NCBI RefSeq assembly: GCF_921293095.1
Contig: NC_060246.1
Coordinates: 10,434,001-10,498,000, forward strand
Source of the DNA: Ischnura elegans
Taxonomy: Eukaryota > Arthropoda > Insecta > Odonata > Coenagrionidae
Reading direction: 5' to 3'
Length of the DNA: 64,000 bases
Shown piece after piece: positions 38,601-50,600 of the stretch. The number at the start of each line of letters is the position of its first letter. The stretch's first letter is position 1. A program made the translations under genes and the position numbers. Under the pieces are notes generated by a model. That model was not told where the DNA came from. It worked only from the letters and a program-made list of their open reading frames with translations, and searched no databases.

Positions 38601-41600
38601 GGAGAGTCATTCTAAAGTAAACCTCGAGGCATTTCAGCAGAAACATTGGGCTAACTCTAAATAAAATGGATATCATAGGCTGTTGGTGGTTGTTTTCAGG
38701 AATTGCTGCATAGGTAAGATTTTCTTAATCGACGTTTCACTCCTCCTAATAGGAGCGTTTTCAAGAGAAAATGGGAGGGAAACCGTTCTCGTCCCGAGCT
38801 TATATAGGTTTCGTTAACCCATTGTTGACCCGATTTTGAATTTTCACGGAAGGCGATAGCAGTTGGTCGTTCGATTGGGCCAGGAACCCTCTCCAAATGC
38901 GGCTGAGGTTATATCCATCCCCCCTATTGAAGTTGTTTGGCCTTTTCGCCATCTCGGCGGATTCTTGTATAAGACGCGGATGATATTCTTCCTTATTCGC
39001 CAATACCCGTGTAGCGTTAAACATTATTTTATGCCCAGGGCTGGAGGCTAATGTGAGTGAAACGTTGAGTAAGAAAATGTTACCTACGCAGCAATTCCCG
39101 AAAACAACCATCACCATTGATAAAAGAAGCTGTGAAAATCTTCATTTGAAAATTAGATATCATAGGCTGTAAAATTAAGCTATGCAGAAAATATAATATT
39201 AATGAAATTAAGAACACACATGGCTAGACTAAAAATTTGCAATAAGGAGAAGAATTACAACCAAGTTTTCAACGAGTAACATTCACTTTGAATTGCAGTC
39301 TTATATCCCACACATTCCGGATTCAAACAACCAGTTTCAGGGTTTTGTTTGGGATTGAAAAAATGAATTATGGATAACAGTTTATTTTATCTCATGATAC
39401 ATCTAATACAGAAGACTTAGCAGAACAGTGGACCCTGCAATAGCACAGGACAAACGCTAGGATGAAGGAGAAGAAGAGACATCTAATACAGTAAACTCTT
39501 GATTTTACGAAGCAGGATTTTACGAAGTTTTCGATTATACGAAGTGATATTGCGGTCCCGGTGAAAAGCCTATGCTAAATACATGGCGCTATTCGATTAT
39601 ACGAAATTTTTTGAATTTACGAACCTCGGCTCGGTCCCTAGGAGCAAATGGCATTCGTTTATACGAACTACGGCGAAAAATTTGTCAACAAAACTAGTTA
39701 CGCCGGCGTAAGTAGCTAAAAAATCAGCGCTTCCAACTGTGGTCCATCAAAAGTGCGAAATCGTAAATGATAATGCAACTTTGGAGAGAAATGGGTCGCC
39801 AAAAACCTCACTGTGGGAATTTAGGAGGAGTAGGAGTTCAGTTAAAATATCGCGGCTGACATTATGCCCCTATTTACGTGCCTGTTCGTAAACATAGCAT
39901 CGACAATAATTCGTAGTTTAACATGTCAGGAAGGTCGCGCGGAGTATTTCGTACACCCCTAATTAACCCTTTGCACTGCTGTGAACGTACTTCGAAGACT
40001 ACTTGACTACTTTTCGCCGAAGCACTTCGAAGGGTCCCTAATCCGGGACCCTTTCCTCGACGAGCTCACCCTCGCTGGCCCCTGAAACTGGGCCATTTTT
40101 TAATGCATTACCTGACGCAACCCTGGGTTTCAAAGGGCAAAGGTGCCATGGGGGGAAAAAGAGTAAAGTGCGTGTTACTGTGGGGCTGTGCGTCAACCAA
40201 ACGGGCACGGACAAAATAAGCCCGTTGTCATTGGGAAATTTGAAAGGCCAGGGTGCTTAAAACATGTAAAATTGGAAGCCCTCCCCGTTTTTTACCATGC
40301 AAATAAAAACAGCTGGATGACCCGAGAAATTTTCCAGCAAACGGTTATACGTCTACAGAGAAAAATTGCTGGAGAGAACAGCAAAATTGTTTTAATAATG
40401 GATAATGCCACCGTTCATAAATACGTGGAAGATCTAAAATTGGCTAATGTTCGAGTCCTCTTTTTACCCCCGAACTCGACCAGCAAGTCCCAGCCCTTGG
40501 ACCAAGGCATTATCCAGGATTTTAAAGTCCTATACCGGAAGAAGCTTGAGCGGTATTACTTGCGATGGATCGGTATGTATACATTCATCTATTTTGCTCA
40601 TGTGCGTTTGGATATCGATTTAGATATTTTTATTCATGATTATCATTCTTTCAAATCTATTTGCTACTTTTATAAATGGGAACAGAAATTAATAACATCC
40701 CGAAATGGACGTTGATACATGCAATCCGCGCCATAATATCTTTTCGTGTATATATTGGCCTTTGTGAACGAACAACTTAAATATCTTAAGTACTGGGCTC
40801 TATTTACCGCCAATTTATATTTCAGGCTTCTCGTAATGAAGACGCACTTCCAAGTCTAACCATAAACTTTCTTCTCACGCGCTTCCCCGTTCTCCCATGC
40901 TGGGGTTCTGTCTTTCCAAAGCCTTTGTCCCTTCTCTCCTGCCGCCTTTGGCTGATCTTGCTAACACACACCTTACGCATCCCAAACCCCTCCTTCCCCA
41001 GCATTTCCCATTCACTCCCTCCCTAAGGTGACTGAGCTTGTGTGCGTCGCAAAAAAATACGGCCCCCAAAAGTAGACTGAGGCAGAACTGAAGGCCATTT
41101 CCCCACCCTTCTTTGTCCTGCCCCCTTCACCAGTCCTTGTGCTGACCACACTTCTTCCCTCAGGCAATCCCCATCCCACTCTTATTCACCCCACCCACTG
41201 GGAACGTTCCCCGATTGTGGAGAAGGGCATGGTTCATCTTTACCTGCAACGGGGGGAAGTTATTAACCGGAGAGAGGCGGAAGAAGTATCTTCCACTATC
41301 GGGAAAATGGTGCCGCGCTTATAATTGTCTCTCTTCTTCTCAGCTGACTTTTCAATTGAAATTAATTTCTTTGCTCTTTCCACACTATATTTATTTACGA
41401 TTATGGCGCGACTATTTTTTTGTGCTAAAACTAAGAAAATCTTTTCTCTATGTCAATGATCCTTTGCATAACTTTCAATACGGCGGAGAAAGGAACACGA
41501 AAACTAAATGAGGTGACGGTACAGTTTTTTGCGTGTCATTTTTTGGGAATTCACGCTAGTGAACCAATACTTAACCACGTTGAGAAATGATAAAACGTCT

Positions 41601-44600
41601 CTTGTAGGAAAACAATCAATGTGGATAATAAAGTTTCTATCTATATTTCTCCGATACCGTAAGATGTTTCTCCTGTCGTTTTCCGGTTGGAACCTTGCTC
41701 CTGTCGGCATAAAAGGAGAGAAACATACTATATGAACAGGTCACCTCACACCCGGTATGAAGAATACAGTCCTGATGAATGGCAACGTCTGCGAAGATGA
41801 TGGAACACAGTAGTCGGACGGAGAACTGAAACAGAATTTACTTCAAATATTCGCCAGAAGATAATCACATCCTACGTTATTTATGATCGTAATTGAATCT
41901 CAGTGAAAATAGAGCACATCCTGCTGAAAATACGAAGTAACTCGAAATATTAACTTACGAAGGTTATTTTGGAAACGGGCTAAGACCCTTGTTTTTCTCG
42001 TCACTGAGCGATAGAGGGCGACATAAATGGCGGTCAGGCCGGCTGCCGCTAAAATTCCGTGAGTGCTGGAAACAAATATATATCTTACGCGAACTTAATA
42101 GTTGTTATTCGCTCCTAACCACAAAATATAACATTAAATTCTTATAATAAACTTTGCAATTCATTATTTGATTACGTTTTCTAAACTGGTCGGGAATTTC
42201 TTTAGCGATCGTTGATGTTGAAGTATGAACAAGAAATGGGAATTTTATGGTGGTATAATTATTTAACGATTTTTCACATCATAAATCGATAGCAAAAAGC
42301 CTTTTCTATGAATTATACCGAGAAAAACCACCGAAAACATTTAAATAAGACCACTAAAGACAAAAAACGGCGGAGGAAACAAAAGCGAACATTTTTTTCG
42401 CGACTTATGAAAAAGGTTTGAATTTACGAAACTCGATTTTACGAAGTGCCAATTTTCCGGTCCCACTGACTTCGTAAAATCAAGAGTTTACTGTACATAT
42501 AATTTTCTTAATATGTAATCTGAAAATAATCAGGTGGTAATAATTTATACATTTACTAAATCTATCATTGGATCACAGATGTGCATCTCGAAATATACGC
42601 AATGAATGAAGAAAACATGGAGGGGGGGGGGGCAATGCAAATTACTTACGACAGAAAAATAAAGCATTAAAAATGTAGAAGTAGCATTATTTGTAGTGAA
42701 TAATTAATTTCATAAGTTTTCCATTGCACTGTGAACCCTGTAGTTCATCATTTGAGGTTGGATCGGCAATTGGGGAGGAGGAAAACGTGGAAGAGAGAAA
42801 GAAGAGACACCAGCAGAGAAAAACTACACAGATCCCGCCACGAACTAAGAAAAAAAAAGAAAGGAGAGCCGTGGATGAAAGAAAAATTGGAAAGGTTGCT
42901 ACGAGAAAGCAGTGCAAGAAGTCTGAAGAAAGAAAAAAGAGAAAAAAGTAACAACTCTTTGCTCTGGATGTCATATGGAACCATTTATTCGCATTAACTG
43001 TTTTAACACCACACTCAGAAATATTTAAACTTTTGGTGAATTTTACGATAATTGGGAATTCCACTGATAATGGATGATTATGCGATAAAAAATATCCTCC
43101 ACACCAAAAATTAAAGTGAAAGCAGTTATTTTATTACCCGCACATTATTCATAAAATTCCACTTCAAAAATTGCATTGTAATCTTGTGCTCCAAACGACC
43201 CATCTCCATATTTGCTGAGCATGACATCAGAGTCCAGAAAACAATATGTTCACGTGGTGCCAGTAGACAATTAGTCCCAGTTTAAGAAAAACCTTTGTCT
43301 ATCTCAGTATTTTTTTCTTTGAATAGTTTATTTTTCTCATAGGCATGCATGGGAAAGTCTGTCATAGTCTGGAAAAATAGGTATCACTTATTACTTTTTC
43401 ATCCTCATCTATGGTGATTTCCACAGTACAATATTATTGTCCTCACTTTATGTTCTGGTGTCACCTTAGCCACAACGGTGCAACGCTCAAATTTCTTAAA
43501 CTGGGACTAATTGTCCACTGGCACCACGTAAACATATTGTTTTCTAGACTCTGATGTCATGCTCAGCAAATATGGCGATGGGTCATTTGGAGAACACAAG
43601 ATTACAATGCAATTTTTAAAGTGGAATTTTATGAATAATGTGCAGGTAATAAATCGAGCATATCCAACTGCTGAATCTATCTGAAGTATGTTTCTCTTCC
43701 AGACCTAAGGAATGCAAAATAAATCAGCGTCAAATATGCTGTTGTATTTCTCCAAAATGTTAACTTCACATATTCCACAATTGTACCCATTACACATTAA
43801 AAGCAATGAGTAAATGAAAGAAGTTACATGAGATACAAACCAAACTCTAGATTACTAGCAAACGAGATACATAGTTGATTTAATTTACATTACTTTTCAA
43901 TTTTTCAGCTTCTTAACCCTTTCGTGCCGAATTCCGCACCTGTGCAGCGAGGACTTTTTTCCCTCAACTACGAATGCCACACCTATGCGTCGTGAATTTT
44001 CCTACCATAACCAACGAATGCCGCGCCTGTGCGGCACAGGTCGAAAAAAGTGACCGTGGCGGACACAATAGACCCACGGACACGGTCGCCCCTTGTGATC
44101 CGCCTTAGCGCGAGCCCAGTCCCTTCTTCGGCCGCTCAGGTCGACCTTTTCCTATCCTCTCCTTGCGGTCAACTACTGTTATTTGCAGTGTGTTTTCCAA
44201 AAAAATATTTGTTGCTTATTTTTGAAATCCAATGATAGAAATGAATTCATCCTTTTTTGCTGACCACATGGAAATTTCAAATGAAATTCTAACGTTAATA
44301 TCAACAGAGTTATAGAACAACCAGTAAATACACTAAATCCGTCTATATAAACGTTAGAACTTCGTTTAAAATTTCTGCACGCTCAGAAAAAAACAAGAAA
44401 TTCATTTTGAATTTAAAAAAATCGATACGAACAACAAGTATTTGCATATATTCTGCGTTAATATTTTAGCTAGTTGACCGCGGACTCGTGTTAGGAAGGG
44501 GCTTTTAATCCCTCTAGGGTCTGGGACAGAGGCCGAGGAAAAGGATCGGCGCCCCACCGAGTTGGGTCCAAAAATGTTTCGGAAGGGACCCACTGCCTTC

Positions 44601-47600
44601 AGTCGACGCGGAAAGGCTTCGTACAGAGGAGTAAAGAAAACTTTCAAGAGACTCGTATTGAGAAAGAATTTCCTGCAACGAAGATCCGGGGCGAAAGGGT
44701 TAACTTCGTGTCGACAAAATTCATCTTAAGAAATCATGAATAAATCTATCTTCCGAAAGTTCCCATAATGCGCCTTTACAAATTTGGAGTCAGCCTATGC
44801 ACCATAGCACCGTAGCGCCATATGCACACTGTAATTTTTTTAATACTATTCACAACTGTTTTTGACACACCCTTCAAGTTGCGAATCTGTATTGCTGTTA
44901 TTGTTTGTATTGCCATGGAGCAAATCTGCTTACTCACACTCTGACGTCACAGGCTGTTCTTGCAGCATAAAAGAAATATGTGATTTTCACAAAATTTGAA
45001 ATGTGTAGCAACAAGAATATTCAGAATTATGAAGTCATATTTTGCACACCGTAATGACTTCACCTTACCTATCAATACATGTAAAAAAATTACTGTTTTA
45101 ATTTTCTGAGAGCACCACATTACTTATTGCATTTCTGAAATACATTGTTTATTCATATCATTGTTCCATTTATATATGATTTTACCCGTAGTCATTTGAC
45201 TTCATTAATTTTTAGATAAATGTTTTGCGCAAGAGATAGAAAATTCGTGGCGATACAATCTTTAAAAAATACCAATGCCTTGACTCAGCTCTTGGATTAA
45301 GACATTATTAGAACATTTAAAGCCTAGTTTATAACCTAGATAAAATCAGTAAAGTGAACTGGCTTGAGGATCAAAGCATTTGTTATCACCATCTTTTGCA
45401 CTTGCTAAATATAAAAAATTACATGACAAAGGAACACTATCAACTCCCACGTCAAAAGAAAGTATCAGATTATTTTAGTAACACCCGTGAAAACAGACAG
45501 TGGATGATAGCTTGAAAAATAAAATAACATTTTTACATTATAAAAAGCAAACAAATTTGTGGCGAAACTCAGCTTTAGTGGCTTTTTTTCCCCAAAAAGC
45601 ATAATGTTATAATGGAGGTTGGGATTAAACCTCAGCCCCATGCAGTGGCGGCTGGTGGTAATTTATCTAGGGTGTGCATTAGAGCAGATATAGGATGATT
45701 TAATTATATTATGTTAATACTAATCCATGAGCATCATATTTCGTCGCAATAGAATACATAGCAAGCAAAACATATCACTGGCATATTCTACCCTTAAAAT
45801 TGCATGAACAGAAATAATATTAGCATGCATGAAAATAATTATTCTAAACACACCTTTACAAGTGACGGTAGGCAAAATTCATTCTCCTTTCCTTACACCC
45901 TATGAGGAAGTAGTGTAGAAAATGGCCATACAGATGACTCTGTAGACGGACTAGGATCCTGGGCGCTGGTAGTGTACGTGGTGGCTACACCACTACACTA
46001 CCTGCGAGTCACTCACCAAAAATATGCGCGTGTGCACTCGCATCGTTTTGAGTCTGCTCCCATCACCCATTTGAACTGCATATACTCCCCCCCCCCCCCC
46101 CGCATACTTCGTCCCGCCAGAGCACCCTCAAGCGATCGCATAGACCGAAAATGTGCCCGGCCAATGCCTTTGGCCCGGCGCGATGCCACAGGATCGCACA
46201 CTTGTAGAGCGGTGAATTCGAAAAGGAGATAGCTGTAGCGTTCATGTTTCTAGCATATGCAGACAGGATTTTTATCCTTCTCGTTGCAAAGGAATAGTTT
46301 TCTTTTATAATTCATTCATCTTTGGGTGTGCACTTGCTAACATGCGTATACGCACGCGCCGCCACTGGCCCCATGGCACATGTTATGACCAGATTTTACC
46401 ACATTTGTTAGCCATAAGAGTGGTCTAATTTTCAAGAGTACTTTTGAAAGTGAAAGAACAACCTAGAATGCCATATTTAATTGATTTTCTTAAACTATGC
46501 ATATTTTTCCCCTCTTCTACTCTGGTTTTCTAAATTCCTGTGAAAATTCAACCATTCTTGTATTCATATTTTTTGGTGTTTATGTCCTCTTTTTCCACTC
46601 AAAAGCATTTTCATCCTTGAGTACAGCACATCTAAATCTCACTCATTTCGTACTTTTCTCTTTTTGTTCACAGTTCTCTTCAAAGTATGCAGTTACTTTC
46701 ACTGAGCTTCCTTTGATCCCACATGGCGTTCATATTCATCCACCTCCCCTCTTTTCCTCATTCACTTTTTCTGTCGCCCACAAATTTCGTTCTGACTTAC
46801 ACGTACACAAATAAACTGACTTCTCGGCCACCTTCATCACTCCTGCTACTGGACTCCCTGAACTTTCCACTAATTTTTGGCTTCCTTATCCATCAATATA
46901 TTACTTGTTGCGGTGTTTTCCTCCACTTAGGGGCCCCATTACAGTTTCATAAATTCCATTCCATAACTCTTTTACAACTAAGCCATCTAAATCTAGTAAA
47001 ACACTTCAATAAAATTAGAGTGAATGATAGTATAGAAATGTAGTGATTCTTTCAGAAGTTATCATTTTGAATACACAAAACAATGACAACTACAAATGAG
47101 AAACAGTACAAGAGCTTACACGTGCATTCGGCTGCGAATTAACTGAGCCCCAAACGTGCCAAAAATGGTTATCAAAAGATCCATGATGACCAAGCGATAG
47201 ATTTCTTGACCCAATGAGGTTTCCCAACACTAAAAAGCAAAAAATAAGAACAAAAAATAAAGAACACATTTAATAACCTTAATATTATACATATCTACCC
47301 CTGGTCCAGGGACCTTCTCATATTCATTTCACAGGAAAAAAAACTCTTTAACAACATGACTTCATCAGAGGAGAGCTCTAATATGTATCTTAAGAGTGGA
47401 AGCATTTTCACATATACAAGAAATAAGGGAAAATTTTCGTGAAAAGCCATTATTAAGTTGCATAAGTAAATTAAAAGTAATACCATTTTCCACGAATATT
47501 TGGAAAATTGCCAGTAAGTTTTAATTTTTCCATTATTTCACACTTTCTGGCAAATTGCAAAGATGAACTCTTCTTGGGTTCTACATCAGATGAGATACTT

Positions 47601-50600
47601 TAGTGCTGTTGACATTTTGGGTATGACAATTACTTTTTTCCCAAGGCAAATGTCACAAATCTAGACTGCCCACTGGTTTTATACAGATGTTGGTGGTGGG
47701 GGATTGGCCCAGCCCTGATTGTTGGATGGATCCATTGACTTGAAGAGTTAATCATTTATTATTATGTTACACTTGCATCAGATTATGCCTGAAGCAACTC
47801 TCTATATCCTTAGGCAGGAAGTTGACTAGAGCAATGAAGTACACATCACTATCATGAAAATTTCAAGATGTTCTTTATATTTCACCACTTTGACTGATGA
47901 CCACAAAATATAGGCTTTCTGTACATAGTTTCCGGAAGTTGCCGTCCATAATTTCATGCAGAGTTTTACCCTGACACTTGACAAAAAATATTGACTAATG
48001 CTAATTATACATGTGTGTCGTTACTCATTATGAATCACTTATATTATTTGATGATTTATACCATACAATTTTCCCCAAGCTAGCGTTTGACTAAGAATAT
48101 GTGCAAATAAAATTGATGTTTTGAGGCGTAACTTTGTGAAAGCGATTCATTATTAAACTTAAAAAGAAGAACTTTGTGCTTTCACATGAATATTTATGTG
48201 AAAGCACAAAGTTCTTCTTTTTAATTTTAATGTGCAAATAAATTTATTGTGCAAAATAGTCTAAAAGATTGAAAAATTACTCTAACCAAGTACAGTGAAG
48301 CAAGAAGTGTACACTGAAGTCCTTACCTTTGGTCCAAATATTACATTTTTTCCCTTTAGCTTCTTCATGTAAGCTAATTAGTAAGCCCAAAAGAGACACA
48401 TACAAACCAAATTACGTATTTAATTATAAAAACTGTAATCATCACCTGTCTGTCAGGAGAGTGAAGCCAAAATCCCAGCAATACACACACCACGACCACC
48501 TCCAATCCAAAAGTCCTCCACAGGGTGACATACAAGGCCATTCTAGGACTACGAAACCTCTCCCAACGAGTCATGTATGAGAAAAACATAGGAACCAGCA
48601 ACAGGATGAGAGTGACCAACAGCGACACCGTTATAGTGGGCGGATGTGACTTCACCTTGACATCTACATATGAGAACGACAAGAGATAAACGGTCTGTAT
48701 GAGAGAGAATGCTAACATGAAGAATCATTGTGTTTGAAAAATGCCACACTTGACCTCAAATTTGAGTTTTTCACAGCATCGCTCCACCAATTTTTAAGAC
48801 TACTTTGGAGATATTCAGTAAGTTTGATAAAGGCTTTCATGGTGGCATTCTAATGGGATGGTAGACCTTAAGTATATATGCAAAACTTCTATTAGATCTC
48901 TTTAAAATATGATCAGGGCCAAATTTTACAGATACAAATAACTAACAGCGCACTTAGCCAACCAAATCTGTAAAAAGAAACATACATGATCTGGATTTAT
49001 CAAACAAGAAAATTTTAAACATGGATATTAAATGGGTATTTCAAAGAGAGAAAAAGTGAGCTATTAACAAATACCTCAATGGTAGCCTAAACGCTCAATG
49101 GATTCCTCATTATTTGCATAGCACCTCCACTGCCAATCTACAGGTATTGGGACAAAGGTATTTGAAATTAAATTGAGCAGTTCTCCGGTTACATGAGTTT
49201 TTTGCTCTAAAAAGGTGTACAAGACAAATCAGCAAATGAGATTTCAATTAATTTAAATGGTGCTTCATAGGAATATTTTTCATAATAAAGACATCATCAG
49301 CTGATTAAAGACTTCCTAACTACAGTGTGTAAAGGCCTGGTTACACGGTACATTGACACGTACGAGTTAATGTGTATTTGCATGAATTATTTTGGTGGAC
49401 CGGAACAGAGCATGTGCGAATGCATTAACCAAATTAGAACAGGTTCTATTTTCTGTTAACCCGTTCATACATTTGTACATTTTGGGGTGGTTACACATTG
49501 AATTTTCCCATACATTCTTACATTCACGCATTCATACATCAACTTGTACACGCTAATGTACCGTGTAAGCAGGCCTTAAATGGATGACCTTTGGTAGCTT
49601 AAAGATAAGCAGGAAAGGAATACAATAAATCGAACAATGGGCTACCTTGGGATCAAGTGGACAAGACGAGGCATTCACTCAATTCAACTCCAAAGGTAGC
49701 CAAGTTCATTCTCCTAGCAGTGGCATTGGTCTGCCCAGCCAATGCTTACCAGGTAGTAAAGGAATATAGCAAGATACATAGGATTACAGTTCATAAAGCA
49801 TCACTATCAAACTATGCGTGTAGTGTAATTTTATGTGAATAAGAGTGCTTATAAACCAGTGCAAAGTTGACTGGCCAGTGGATTGGCCATCTGTCAGCCA
49901 TCAACAAGTCTCTACCACACTACCCTCGTCCACTCACCTACCTACCTCTGTCTCCTTATTCTCACATTCCTACCCTCACTCCCCATCACACCCACGACCA
50001 TTTAATTCAGCTCCTTCTGATGGACAGGGACCATGCTCAAGTGTACAAAATTACCCCCATTTGCCCACAAATATCTTTGGTCACATTCTTCCCACAAAAT
50101 AGGTGTTTGCACGACAAAAATCTCATTTAAAAAGGAGAAAATGTTCGCAACAGAAATTTTTTGGAACTTGCAACTTTTCTGCATCATGATCTCTTTGGAT
50201 TTTGCACTGGTGTAGAATGGATTTATTAGCAGCATGAGGGTTATAAAAGCTGGGAATCTCTGAACAGCGACTTAGAATCAGCTTTAAAGAAAAAAATGCC
50301 AGATAGGGCTTGGAGGAGATGCATTGGGCTCAAACAAAATAAAGCTGTGCATTGATTGCCTTGTTATTAGATTGAACTTTAAAATAAAATACACATTTTT
50401 CCATTGGACAGAGACTAAAATTATTCACAATCAGTATAATATGTTGCAATCATAACTTAAAATACTTAACTACAAGGTACACATCATAAGAAGATATTAA
50501 AAAAATAGGAAGAATAAGACTGAGATCAAGATTCGCCACCTCATATTCTAACAAGAGATGGGGCATACTCAAAAAATTTAATCAACAAACATTGTTACAA

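Larger units (their letters stand above)
38363..47119 (-). other. Largest TMC intron (8.8 kb), packed with transposons
   Basis: Intron between the CWET exon and the GMPEFDIARN exon. It carries a Penelope-like insertion, a 3-kb Tigger remnant, a foldback element, a TTAA-flanked element and a 725-bp hAT element. Together they occupy a bit over half of the intron. The remaining sequence is AT-rich with no exon-like segment in the TMC frame. Confidence 0.8.
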
